Below, piece by piece: positions 45,465 through 57,314 of a stretch of 64,000 nt of DNA. Made by a program: the position numbers and the translations under genes. The stretch is from contig VIIQ02000636.1 in the NCBI GenBank assembly GCA_007449985.2, forward strand, positions 124,001 to 188,000, read 5' to 3'. The notes beneath the pieces were generated by a model. The model had not been told where the DNA came from and searched no databases. It worked only from the letters and a program-made list of their open reading frames with translations. Source of the stretch: Desmodesmus armatus (lineage: Eukaryota; Chlorophyta; Chlorophyceae; Sphaeropleales; Scenedesmaceae). Position 1 is the first letter of the stretch. Each line of letters opens with the position of its first letter.

Positions 45465-47138
45465 ACGCATGGTGCTGGCAGAAGAGTGACGATGATGCAG
45501 AAGCCGCAGCAAGCTACAGCAGGTGGCCGTGAGTGCTATAGCTGCTGTGGCTGCTGGGATGACACAACACTCCCTAGTCCCGTCATTCAAGCCATAGTGC
45601 AAAAGCTGCACAGCATTGTGCAAAACGGAACGAAATGCTTCACCAAATACCTGAAGTGTAACTCTGGGCTGTTGTCCACATCAGGACTGACATCAACTGC
45701 GACTTGAAGCCGTGTCAGGCTGCACGGCAGCTCTCTGAAAGAGGCCTGAGTGACGCTCCTGCCTACCCAAGTCAGCTCCAGCTCCTGCAGGCAGGTCAGC
45801 TTGCTGAGGTGCACTAGGGCCATGCCTGATGCTGCCCAGGCAGCCAAGTGCAGGGCTGTCAGATGTGTGAGGATGGGGATGGCCTGGCACAGCAGTGCCC
45901 TGTTGTCGAAGCCTTCCTGGCCCTCACCAGCTGCTGCAGGAGGTTTGAAAATGGATACTGCTAAGTGCTGCAGCCCTGTGAGACGATACAGGCCCTTGAG
46001 CCACACCTGCAGGACAGTGCAGCAGAATTGGCATGCGAAACGGTCATGATGGTTGTGATGAATAATGGTTGTGATGGACAGTTCCAGGCGGACAAAGCAC
46101 TGGATGTGCCGCTTGTCACATCGTCGCAACATAGAGATACGCCTTTGGGTCTTATTGTGCTCATTCTGTGCCTTGAAGGCATGCTTGCCTACTGTCGAGA
46201 TGGCTGCTGTCAGACATTATGGTAACTGCTGGTACTGCCCAGTGTGCTGAACTCTTGCAGGAAACAGTTGGCCTTGCCGCACAGGCAAGCTCAAAAACAA
46301 CCTACAAGTCCCAACATGCACAGTAAGCCTTATGCATATGCTGATCAGTGCGCAGGGTGTCCTTAGCGCATGGCCACACCCCTGCCGCGTGCAGTGAGAC
46401 TGCTGCACCCATGAGTCGATAGTGTAGGTGGTGTCCACCAACCAGCTGTCAAGACTGCGCTTTTGTTCCAACAAAAGAGGTTACAATCGTATTATCCCCC
46501 CACCTTGCAGTCCAGGAGGTCCAGCCTGGTGAGGCTTGGCAGTGGTGGAGTGAGAATAGCATGGGCAGCGTCCCATCCTGCACCTGCCTCTGCCCCTGCT
46601 TCTGCATCTGCTGCCCTAGCCTCAACACTTCGAAGCTTCAAGGTCCGAAGCGCTGTGAGTTGTTGCAGGGGCAGGACAAGGCTGCTGGGGCCCTCCCAAA
46701 TTTCGCTTCTCACTGAGATGCTGTCCAGCTTGAGGTCTGCAGCGTGGGACGATAGCTAGCCTGACAAGGACGTAGCTTTAGTTGGTCTGCACTGAGGAAC
46801 ATCGACAGACATGATGGCCATGGCTACTGCTTTGCGCCACAGGGGGCAGACGAGCGAGCAAGACAGCAGCCGGTCCCTGAGGTCCACGTGCTGCAGGACT
46901 TTGCTCAACACCTCCACATGCAGCACACTGTTGATGCCATCTCCAGCCTGCAGTCATATCATACAGTTCGTTAGTCAGTACAGCTGCACACGGATGTGTG
47001 GCTGCAGCCACCGAGCAGCAGGCATGGGCAGAACAGCAGATCAAGACAGCAGTTGGGCCCGCTGCCATTTGGTGCCGGAGTGGTGCAGGGGGGGAATGTG
47101 GAATTGAAGCACTTGTCATGACTCACTTGCCCTGCCAT

Positions 47139-48677
47139 GTCGTCCCGCTACAGGTCTTGTCAGCGTTCCGGCACTTTCCAAGGTACAGTCACCACTCTCG
47201 TAGGTAAGATGGAGGGAGCAATTGGAGATCTTGACGACGGTTCAGCAACGCATGTGGTGTCAGTTGCACACAATCGAAATCCAATCAGATCCTGTCCTGC
47301 CGCGGCCCTTGCTCACACTATCACCCGTGTCCTGAATTTTGACCCGTTGACCCGGGGACAACAGGCAACAAGGCTATCCGCTACTATCCGTTGCCTCACC
47401 TCACACGCGCCATATCAGAGATTATTCTGATAAGTATTCTGCGATTGCTTCAGGGTCAAGCAGCGATTGTGTTTGCCCTGACCCCAATCACCAAGGTCGT
47501 GCAAATTTTGGCCACGACCATGTGGTGTTGCTTGTAATAAGATCGCAGAGGCTGAAGCTGCCGTGTCTGTCAACGAAAAGAAGTAGTAAGTGATGCATAT
47601 GCATGTGCAGCTGAAGCTAAACGAGCTTCGGGGCCCCCAAACCCTTGGCTCACTGTGACCTGAAGGTGCCTGGCCAGTTGCTGTCCTCCTGCTGGGCTGG
47701 ATGTTGCATCAAAGCTCCACTGTGATCATCGGTGCTGGGCCAGGCTGGCTGTTCCTCCTGCTGAGCTGGGCTGGGCTGATGTCAACAATAGCAACACTCT
47801 GCCTGCAAAAGCACAAGGAACATACCTGCAGAACAGCGCAGCAACAAGATGTCAGCACAGCAAAGGAGAGGGGGGTCGACCCCTGCTCCAGTGCTGGCTT
47901 ATGACACCCTGTTGCTGGCCCTTCTCCAACGTGTGACCTTGTGTGACTGGCACCTGTTTCAAACACTTGCAGCTGTCGCACACGTGACCCGATCAAGTGA
48001 GATATTGAGGAAGTGAAAGAACAAAGAGACAGGATAGTCACATGTCCAATGGTCTGTGCTGGATATTCAATACTGCCAGGCTATCACAATGCCTTGCTGT
48101 TGCTGCTCTCAACCTCCCACCCTCCATCGTATCTCATGTGGTGTATATGTTGTATGTGCTGTTTTTGGGGTATGCTTATCAGCAGTGACGGTCTGTTGTA
48201 ATTTCTTGTCGAAGTGAGAGCCTCGGCCAGTGTTTGTGCTAGTGTGTTGTTGTGCCACGACCATGTGGTGTTGCTTGGTGTGATGTTTCACCGGCATGAG
48301 TGCTTGCTTAAGAGAAGATATACGAATGCCTTCTTCCATATACTGTCTTGATCAGCGTCACTGAATGTTTACTGGCAACATGCGCAGCGAGCGTGAGGCT
48401 GGCCAGCCCATGGCCCATGGCCCACGATGGGGGGGGGGGGGCTGAAGTGTGTTGATACCGTACATCACATGCCTCCAACACAGCCTGAAAAACGCTATGC
48501 CAAGACACAGGCATGTGCGTGTCCAAGCAACAACGGTCAATTGACATTCAACTGCAAGCCCAGTCACGCCAACATCACAGTCAACACAACTGGACAAAAC
48601 CCAACGGCAACTTTCCCGCCGCTGCCCACAGAACCAACAGCTGAGTCAACAACCAACCAGAACAGCCACACGCATCA
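47139..48677. other. intergenic F-D to F-E
   Basis: The first ~370 bases align with the 5' flank of F-E (52155 onward). The 743-bp insertion follows, then a poly-G run (48429-48441) and the 3' flank of F-E. No host gene seen. Confidence 0.6.
47511..48277. mobile_element. unclassified 743-bp insertion with 24-bp direct repeats
   Basis: A perfect 24-base direct repeat (first 20: GCCACGACCATGTGGTGTTG) occurs at 47511-47534 and 48254-48277, enclosing 719 bp. In the duplicated 5' flank of F-E the sequence passes directly from CATGGCCATGGCGTTGCTTG (~52499-52518) into GTGTGATGTTGCACGGG, with one copy and no insert. F-D reads GTGTGATGTTTCACCGG after the second copy. The insert starts TAATAAGATC and ends GTGTGTTGTTGT; I see no terminal inverted repeat or convincing gene. 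A retroposon with a long target duplication is the simplest reading. Confidence 0.65.
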
Positions 48678-51600
48678 TCAACACCCCCTTGTAGGCACCG
48701 CTGGCAGCTGCAGGTGCTGCAGGACAGCTGCCATGCTGGCCTGCAGCTGAGCCACCTGCTGCTCCAAGCCCTCCACCCTCTGCTCCAGCGCGGACTCCCG
48801 CTGCGCTGCATGGCTGCTGGCCTGCGCTGCTGCCCTCAGCAGGGACTTGACCGCAGCTGACTTGCCCTCGCCTGTCTCCATGTAATTGGCAGCCGACTCC
48901 AAGACCAGTGACGGGATCTGACGCCAGACATCAGGGGGGCTGCCTGCGGGCGCCTGTGTGCAACGCAAGGCAGCAAGACGTACAATGGTGGGTTGTTGAA
49001 CCAACCACCTTGCAGTGATCCAGCAGACAGGACTTGGGGTCAGAGGCCTCAAGACAAAGTCAAACAGTGTATGGTACCCAAAGAACTGCAGTCACGCTGA
49101 TCAAAGGAAGCAATGAGGACGTGTTTGGCGCTGAACACCGCCCGGCGGCGAACAGGCCACGTAAAATGGCGATGTAAGGAATTACAGGTCAACAATTTTC
49201 ACATGCCAGTGTCCGACTGATGTCCTCTGCACGTGCAGCCCACCAGGCATCCGGTGTCTCACTGCTTCCAATTGAATGCACGCAAGCGCAAAATGAAACA
49301 TCTTACCTTGTTTGTGGCATTGACACAAAATTCGCGGTCATCTTGGGTATTGGCCAGGACATCTATCTCCAGTTTAGTCAGCTGCCGACAGGACACCAGC
49401 TGCACTGCCGGCCCTAGCTGGTTTGGATCCATGTATTCCAAGCACAGCTCTCGCAGCCCTGTCAGTGCAGCAATGGCCCTGTACACTTCTGTGGTCATGG
49501 CAACATCCATAGCAAACATGCTGAGGCATGTAAGTGCGCTCAACCCTGTCAGGCAGTCCAGGCTGCCTGCCCAACGCTCTGGCTGTATCTGTGCAATGTC
49601 GTCCCCGCCCTGGTTATCAAAGCGCAGGTGTTCAAGCCCGGGGCAGCAGTCAACAACCCTCTGAATTATTTCTTTATCCTGCAACCAGTCAATGTACACT
49701 GCAAGGGATGCAAGCTTGGGCAGGCGCAGGTCATCACGGAACACATCCAAGGCGTGCTCTGGGCCGAGGCAGTCACTCAGCTTGAGGTGTGTCAGCTGCA
49801 GGGATGCTGTGAGGGCCGCATAGTCTGCCTAGAACACGATGACACCTTCGCTGCCCCATGGCAACTCCAGGTGCTCGAGCTTTTTCAGCGCTGTCAGCAC
49901 AGAGAGGGTCTTGTCACCGTTGCCTGTTGACAGATTGAGCAAGTGAGGGAAGCAGACACCATAATGTTGGCTCATGCCAGGGGATAGATGAAATTGTGCA
50001 GCTTCGCTCGCGCACAACGTTCCATCTTCGTCTGAGAGCCAGCAGTTCAGACGCGCATACATGGCCCTTGAGCATGCGAATGTGATTGCAGCATAGCCAG
50101 CTCACAAGGACGCCCAACAATTCACAAATCCCGTGCCCACCTGCAGCTAATGGGCAAATGCTCAGGACCAGCTTGCGCAAGGCAGGGAAGGCTGGGAGTG
50201 CGCCGACATGGAAGGAGCAGCGGAGAGGTGACCCTCCTTGTACCTCCAGCTCCTGCAGCGCCGTGAGCTGGCACAGGCCTGGTGTGCTGCTGGGGCTGTG
50301 GGCAGGCGCATGGCAGGAGAAGGCACAGGGCGGGTAGCAAAATAGTAAGTGGACCGCAATGCAAGTGGACAAATGGCGCAACTTTTGATCACATGGTTGT
50401 CCAGAACCAGTGCAGGCTGCCTGCACAAGCTCGCCAGCACACATGCTTGGTGGTGTCTGCTAAGAGAGCAAACCACGAAGTTATTGAGCTTCTATGTGTC
50501 TGCAGAAGCGGGAGCAGCCATAGCAAGCGACAGCGGGCATTGTGAGTAATGGAGCTGCTGGGATCAAAACACTCCCAAGTCCCCATATCAAACAATAGTG
50601 CAACATGTACAGCATTGCGCCAAAGGTAAGGGATGCTTCATCAAAATACCTGAAGTGTAACTCTGGGCCGTCATTGTCCACATCAGATTTAATATCGACG
50701 GCAAATTGAAGCCGTGTGAGGCTGCACGGCAGCTCTCTAAAAGAGGCCTGAGTGACGCTCTCGCCTATGTCAGTCAGCTCCAGCTCCTGCAGGCAGGTCA
50801 GCTTGCTGAGGTGCAGCAGAACTGGGTCTGATACTGCCTTGTCAGCCAAGTGCAGGGCTGTCAGATGTGCGAGGATGGGGATGGCCTGGCACAGCAGTGC
50901 CCTGTTGTCGAAGCCTCCCTGGCCTTCACCAGCTGCTGCTGGGTGTGTGGACAGGCTTACTGCTAGGTGCTGGAGCCCTGTGGAATGCTGCAGGCCCTTG
51001 AGCCACACCTGCAGAACAGTGCAGCAGTTATGGCATGTAACACGGGCATGATGGTGTTGATGGACAGTACCAGGCGGACAAAGCACATGTGCCGCTTGTA
51101 ACACAGTCACAACGTGGGAAGGTGCCTCTGATCGTGTTATGCTGCCTCGGTGCCTTGAAGACATTCTTGGCAGCTGTCGAGATGGCTGCTGTCAACATGG
51201 CTGCTGTCAGACATCATGGCAAGTGCTGGTACTGCCCAGGCTCTTGCACAGCTTCAGCCCACTCTTGCAAGAAACAGATGTCCTTGCCGCACAAGCGAGT
51301 TCGAATGCAGCCTGCATTCCCAAGATGCAAGCCTCACGAATAAGCCTCACGAATATGCTGATCACAGCACGGGATGTCCTCAGCCCATGGCCACAACCCT
51401 TTCACGTGCAGTTGTTGCTGCAATCACGAGACACTATTGTCTCCTGATTGGTATCTACCACCCACCCATCAAGGATGTGTGCTCACAAATTGGATGATGC
51501 CCCTCAATCGTATTATCCCCTCACCTTGCAGTCCAGGAGGTCCAGCCTCGTAAGGCTTGGCAGTGGTGGAGTGAGAATAGCATGGGCAGCGTCCCATCCT

Positions 51601-52154
51601 GCACCTGCCTCTGCCCCTGCGTCTGCATCTGCTGTCCTGGCCTCAACATTTTCAAGCTTCAAGGTCCGCAGTGCTGTGAGTTGTTGCATGGGCAGGACAA
51701 GGCTGCTGGCGACCAAATTCCCGCTGTCATCCATCACGGAAATGCTGTCAAGCTTGAGGTCTGCAGCGTGGGACGATAGCCAGCCTGAAAAGGACGTGGC
51801 TTTGGTTGGGCGGCACTGAGGAACATCTACTGACGTGATGGTCATGGCTGCTGCTTTGCGCCACAGGGGGCAGACGAGCGAGCAGGACAGCAGGCGGTCC
51901 CTGAGGTCCACGTGCTGCAGGACTTTGCTCAGCACTTCCACATGCAGCACACTGTTGATGCCACATCCAGCCTGCAGTAAATTCAGACATTCCTTTAGTT
52001 GAATCAGCTGCACACGGCTGCGTGGCTGCAGCCACCGAGCTGCAGGCATGGGCACAACAGTAGACCTAGCAGTTGGGCCCGCCGTTTGGTGCCAGAGTGG
52101 TGCAGCGGTCGAGAGTGGAGCTGAATCATTCGTCACACTCACGTGCCCTGCCAT
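48678..52154 (-). pseudogene. F-box/LRR paralog F-E with one nonsense codon
   Basis: Minus-strand exons: 52154-52143 (MAGH), 51971-51525, 51008-50650, 50295-50141, 49923-49307, 48953-48678; all lengths and phases match F-A and F-C. The F-box reads VLHVEVLSKVLQHVDLRDRL then VCPLWRKAA. LRRs and the coiled coil are intact. Exon 5 has TAG at 49831-49829 (codon ~356) where F-D reads Pro (VIVFPADYAALTA versus VIVF*ADYAALTA). With only one lesion, a truncated product containing F-box and first LRRs, a segregating null allele, or a sequence error are all possible. Confidence 0.8.
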
Positions 52155-52993
52155 GATGTACCACTACAGGTCCTGTGAGCGTGCCGGCACTATCCAAGGT
52201 ACAAGCAACACTCTCGTAAAGTGGGGGCAACTGGAGGGCCTGCCGACGTTTCAGCAACGCAAGTGGTGTCCGTTGCACTCGAACAACATCAGATCAGATC
52301 CTGGGCGGCCCTTGCTCACACTTATCACCCACGTGTCCTGATTTTGACCCAAGGACAACAGGCAACCAGGCCATGCCAACCGCACGAACCGTTGCCTCAC
52401 CTCTTTTTGTGACAAAAAAAATCCAAATGGAAATTTTGATTGGGTCAAGCAGCGCTTGTGTCCTGACCCTGTTACCACTTGATCTTGAAGTCAATGTCAT
52501 GGCCATGGCGTTGCTTGGTGTGATGTTGCACGGGCGTGAGTGCGTGCTTAAGCGAAGATGTAGACAACGCTTTGTGTGTCTGACAAACACTGTCGTGGCC
52601 AGCATCATTGGATTATCAGTTGGAAACATACGTGTGAGGCTGGCCAGCCATGGACTCCATGGAAGGGGGGGGGGGAGCACCCGGACTCCAATGGAGTGTG
52701 ACGGTGATGTTAGTGGTTCACGGGTCACAAATCAGTGCAACAAACATACAAATGACACCAAACAAAAGGTGTGCCCATGTTCAAGGCTTCACAGGTGCAA
52801 CAAACAACACGCACTGTAGCAGCCAGCACAGAAGGCGCAGGCTGCCACACAGCGAGGCCAGCTGCCGAAGAACACGCATACATCAACCAAGCCCACAAGC
52901 GGGTATGACAACCCAACACACTGCCAGCAGGCCCTTGCCTGGAAATTGCATGCTGTAAGCAAGGCACACCACACCAGCACATCACAGCTGCAA
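52155..52993. other. intergenic F-E to TGT gene
   Basis: This contains the 5' flank of F-E, duplicated from or to that of F-D (52155-52700), a poly-G run near 52667-52676, and the 3' flank of the transglycosylase gene. No gene seen. Confidence 0.6.
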
Positions 52994-55900
52994 TCACACA
53001 GCAGGTATGCGCGCTATCTGCGGCACCTTGTCGTAAAAGTCATGTGCCGGCTTCAGCTTGGCCACGCCATCCAGAGAGATGCCTGCAAAGTCCAGTGCAT
53101 CCACCACCCACTGCGGGACATCACCAGCTGGGTACATGCCTGCCACATAGCCTCTCACGAATTCAGGCAGCCGCTGCTCCTTGATGGCTGCACGCAGCCG
53201 CCGTGTCAGGGCCTGCAGGGGGCAGCAGCAAGCCAGGTAGCAGGTGCAGGGCCACAGATCAGCACACCAGCAGCTGCCTTCCATCCCAAAACGCATGAAC
53301 AGCAGGTGGCAGGGATGCTGACACCACTACCAGGCAGGTTGACTGCACACCCACCACATCAGGTTTCTGAAGCATCATTTTGTTGTTGTTGAAGTGTCTT
53401 CAACAAAGTCCATAACAGTACAAACGTGAAAGCACCCGGTACTGGTTTTTACTAGCGTACCTACAGTCCTCCTGCATATCTTTGTAGTGTGCGGTATTTC
53501 TCAGCTGATTTGCACTCACATATCAACCCTAGTGAACCCTTATGGCTTCTGCCAGTGGGCACTGCTGGCGTTGGCGGCCTGACCCCAGTGCCACACCCAC
53601 CTGCATATACGCCACGTTGTGGTAGGTGATGAGGACAGCTGGTGCTGCCACGCCCTGAGCCTTGATTGTGTGGTGCAGGTAGGAGCGGGTGTACTGCTGG
53701 CACACCATGCAGCTGCAGGTGTGGTCCACAGGCCGCATGTCCTTGGCAAACTTGTTATTCTTCAGCTTCATCACGCCTGCAGGAGGATGTGACACGGACA
53801 GTGTGACACCTGTGGTTGTGTAGCTCAAAGAGCTCTTGCCAGCCATACCATGCCATTGTCTGCAGACCCAGCTAGGCCACAAGCTGGCCACCTATGTGTG
53901 ATAGACACAATGACGCTGACGCTTTGACACTGCTCCCAGAGCCCAAGAGATGCCACTGACATGTTCCAACCATTGGCAAAGACGGCCCTGCCACAGCGCC
54001 ACCTCACTCCGCACATACACTGGCATGTTGCAATTGTCAGCGCCAACCCCCACCCACCTGAGTCCACTAGGGCAACTCCAAAGCGTGCAGTGCGTGTGGG
54101 GTACACCGAGTCATACATGTCTGCGCCCAGTGCTGAGCACACCACCACATCCAGTGGGTAGCCGATGCCCATCACGTAGCGAGGCTTGCCAGGGGGCAGG
54201 CCGGCAGCACACTGAGCCACCACCCTCCAGAACATGTCCTTGGTCTCACCCCCCGCCAGGCCACCGATGGCATAGCCTGGGGCGTTGCGCTCTATCAACT
54301 GCAAGGGCAATGAAGATGATGGGACAGCGTTGCAACATCAAAGACTGCAGCCTGCTAAGCTGACCCCTGCATCCACGACCTGTTCTTGATGAACTGCTGC
54401 AATATCCCAGCCCAGCGCAGCCCAGCCCAGCCCAGCCTAGCCCGGCCCAGGCCAGAAAGAGCCGCTCAGCCCCCCTGGTAACCCCCTCCCTCAAAGACAA
54501 AAAGAAAGAGCCGCTCAGCATCCTCACCTGCTGCATGCTTGTCTCCCTCAGCTGCACGTCAAAGCCCCCCTGCACGATGGGGAACAGGTTCTGCTTGTCG
54601 GGGCTCCTGTTGGCCTTCATGCAGCGGTCCAGCCAGCGGGTGGTGCGGTACGTCGCCTCCTCAAAGCGAGCCTGGTCTGGTGGCAGTGGTGGGTGGGAGC
54701 GTGGGTGGGTAAGAGATGCAGGACAGGATTGCAGGACAGTGATGCTTAGCCCGGCTCTGAGAGCGCATTACAACGTGTAGATGCTGCAGCCGCTGACGGT
54801 GCGGCCTCAGTGGTGAGAGGGTGACATGCTGGCCCCACACCTAGAGCCCAGGTCGATCGCACACCATGTCAGCTGAGCATGTGATGTTTCAGCGCACACT
54901 TCAAGAATGGAAGAATGCAATCCGTGCAGGAGCCATGCACAAGCGCACCTGTGTTTGTTGCCGGCACAACATCATCCAGCTGCATCATGATGTCAGCACC
55001 CAAGTTGTTCTGGATGGCGATGCTCTCCTCGGGTGTCAGCAGCATGCGGCTGCCATCCACTGGGGACTGGAAGGTCACACCCTCCTCTGTGATATCAGCC
55101 AAGTGCAGCAGTGACACCATCTGGAAGCCTCCCGAGTCTGTCAGCATGCCACGGGGCCAGTTGCTGAAGCCGTGCAGGCCACCCAGCGCTGCCACTGTCT
55201 CGCCACCGGGCCTGTTGCAGTACAGTACATGGCATTGCAGTGCGGTACAGTACTGTACAGTGCGATATGGTACTGTACAGTGCGATATGGTACTGTACAG
55301 TTGCAGTACAATGCGATAAGCTATGGTGCAGTACAGCATACTGCCAGGTTACATCCCCGGGATAGCCAGGGAGCTAGAGCAGGTGTGTAAGGCCACTTGT
55401 GTGTACTTGTCGTTTAGGTCGGGTGCACGGGTGACCGCAAGGACGCACACAGCCTACCAGGTGATACCTAGCTTGCATACTGTAGTGTCAGTCTTGCTAA
55501 AAAGCTGTACTCGTAGTTGCCACTACCAACCTGTTGGCGAGGTGGTAGGTGTTGCCCAGGATGACATGGCAGTCCAGCTCCTGCATCTGCTCACTCGTCA
55601 GACCCTTGACAGTGCCTGCAGGTGTGTGTGGCACAACAGGGTGCAGCGGAACATGCTGGGCCGGGCAGCTTGTCGCCCCGGTGCTCAGTGATGGATGCAG
55701 TAGGCCCAGTTTGGGCCTGCTGCTTGAAGCGCTGGTGGCTTCCTCATCGTCTGTCCAAAGCAGTGGATTGCTCAACGGTCATGCCAGCTGCTCACACGCC
55801 AAGCACAGCACAACACAGTGCAGCACGGCTAGATTCAGCAGACCCCAGCAAAGTGTCAACCGCCCCTCCAAATATAACTAGCCGTTCTCATCATACGGCC

Positions 55901-56356
55901 CTTCACCTTGTGTGCCAACAGGCATGAACATAGGGGTCTCAGCTGTGTAGTGAGGCAGCTTCATGGTGGCGGTGCGCGCCCGACACTGCTGCGCCAGCAC
56001 CTGCAGACGAATGATGACAACAAGATGCCTGTCACTGCTGCTGTGACATGGTTCAAGAATGGCCTGGACGCCTGCTAGGGTGCGACATACCACCTGCATG
56101 CTGACACCATGGCATTTAGGCAGCAGTGGGTTCTCTGGGAAGGCAGCAATGGTTGCACCTGCAGCGACCATTTAGTACACAACCACCTGAGGGAGCCCAT
56201 TGCTGCAGTATCTAGTTTGTTCCTGCAGGTCATGCTGCTGATTGACGACCTGTGCTTGATGGTGATGGTGCCCGGCACACCTGGAACTCCAAAGCTGGCG
56301 ACTTCGAGTGAGGCAGGCTGGGGTCTGGTGCAGCTTGCTGGCTGGCTGCTGTTGCC
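52994..56356 (-). CDS. QTRT1: queuine tRNA-ribosyltransferase catalytic subunit (eukaryotic TGT)
   Basis: Minus-strand exons: about 56356-56281 (first recognisable), 56000-55907, 55615-55531, 55211-54949, 54676-54528, 54298-54058, 53776-53601, 53212-52994; phases agree at every junction. The enzyme swaps guanine-34 for queuine in tRNAs with GUN anticodons. Family signatures are all present: [34 protein letters not shown] (base-binding Asp), [30 protein letters not shown], and [14 protein letters not shown] with the nucleophilic Asp. PTRTARFG is the eukaryotic form. Zinc ligands are CSCMVC and a later His in TYHN. The C-terminus extends a little past the usual end ([15 protein letters not shown]). 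The first exon with the start codon was not resolved; SPALEFQ joins to [11 protein letters not shown]. In eukaryotes it works as a heterodimer with QTRT2. Confidence 0.9.
54403..54453. repeat. (CCCAG)n repeat in a TGT intron
   Basis: About nine imperfect CCCAG pentamers lie between exons 54676-54528 and 54298-54058. Confidence 0.85.
55217..55340. repeat. palindrome-rich GTAC repeat in a TGT intron
   Basis: Two 20-bp units of GTACTGTACAGTGCGATATG and a partial third lie among other TACAGTAC elements. The repeat ends beside the acceptor of the exon starting at 55211 (minus strand). Confidence 0.85.
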
Positions 56357-57314
56357 CTGCACACAAAGCAACGCAGGCTGTGTCATGTCCAATCTCTCCT
56401 ACATCAGAGTCACGTATGTTGCTGGTCGGAAGAATGGGTGTGTGAGGGAGTGCGGCCTGGCAGCTGCTGCGGCACTCACATTGTGCGGGGCCGGAGCCGC
56501 CTGGAACTGCTGCAGGTGCGCAGTTGAGACAGCCAGGACAGCCCAGAGCGTATGTGCGGCTGCAGACAGGCTGCTGTGGCTGCAGGGTTGTTCAGTTGCA
56601 CAGCAGCCACCAAGGTCATGCCCCTGCTCACTGGCGGCCTGTGCTACTGCCGCCAGTGCTGCACCTGCTGTTGATGGCTGCGTGCTGCCAGCATGCTGTG
56701 GGTTGACAGAAACCTGATATCCTGGTACAGTAAGTGCAACGTTTCTCTTTGACTGGCTCTACACTGTCGCTTACTTCCTGCAGGCAGAGAGGGTGGAGAG
56801 GCCTCAGGGGGGGTGTCTAGGGAGAGAGGGTCAAGGCTGGTGTGTGCGGTCTCAAAGTTTGGTGTGTTGTGGCTGCGGCTGAAAAGGGGAGGACTTGCAT
56901 CATGTTGGGATAGCTTCTGTTGTGCTTATGTAACCCGAGTCAGTTGCTGTAGATCACCCACTTGAACGGCAGACTTGGACGGCCAAACAAGCTGACTGCT
57001 GTACTTATATTGTTTCAGTGCTCTGAATCCTCAACAGAAATAATACGTTGCGTTGCTGCGACGCTCCAGTCAGCTGTGGTGTGGCAGTAGATCATTGTGG
57101 ATGTATCCGCCATCGCAGCCTCAAGCGCGCTGAGCCTCCTCATGCTGTATAGAACTTGTGCCTGCAGCAGACACAGAACCCGCTGACAACACAGGGCACC
57201 TTCAGAGCCACCCAGCAGAAAACATGGTATGAGGTATCTTGGTTGGAGTCTGTTTTGTAGTGTCTTCACAGGGCCCACGACTGGTGCTGAAGCTGGGTTC
57301 TGCTGGATGTGCAG
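56357..57314. other. shared 5' region of divergent TGT and EFR3-like genes
   Basis: The two genes diverge from this ~950-bp region, which must hold both promoters and both unresolved first exons. No convincing TATA box or CpG-type element could be picked by eye. Confidence 0.5.

Larger units (their letters stand above)
43200..47138 (-). pseudogene. F-box/LRR paralog F-D, two lesions and a LINE in intron 5
   Basis: Minus-strand exons: 47138-47127 (MAGQ), 46947-46504, 46006-45651, 45236-45086, 44858-44248, 43469-43200. Exon 2 carries the F-box but has TAG at 46758-46756 (codon ~68) where sister F-E has Trp (SGWLSSH versus SG*LSSH). The invariant Cys of AGCGI is Asp here. Exon 4 starts CCCAGCAGC where all others start CCCCAGCA, a one-base deletion that shifts frame. 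Exons 3, 5 and 6 are open, with LRRs and coiled coil still readable. Intron 5 has gained a truncated LINE at about 43505-44018. Two independent disabling changes make this a pseudogene with good confidence. Its closest relative here is F-E, including ~1 kb of 5' flank. Confidence 0.85.

Noticed and set aside
54671..54676. Alternative acceptor for the TGT exon at 54671
   Set aside because: It gives the wrong phase after the donor at 54949. The acceptor before 54676 restores frame.
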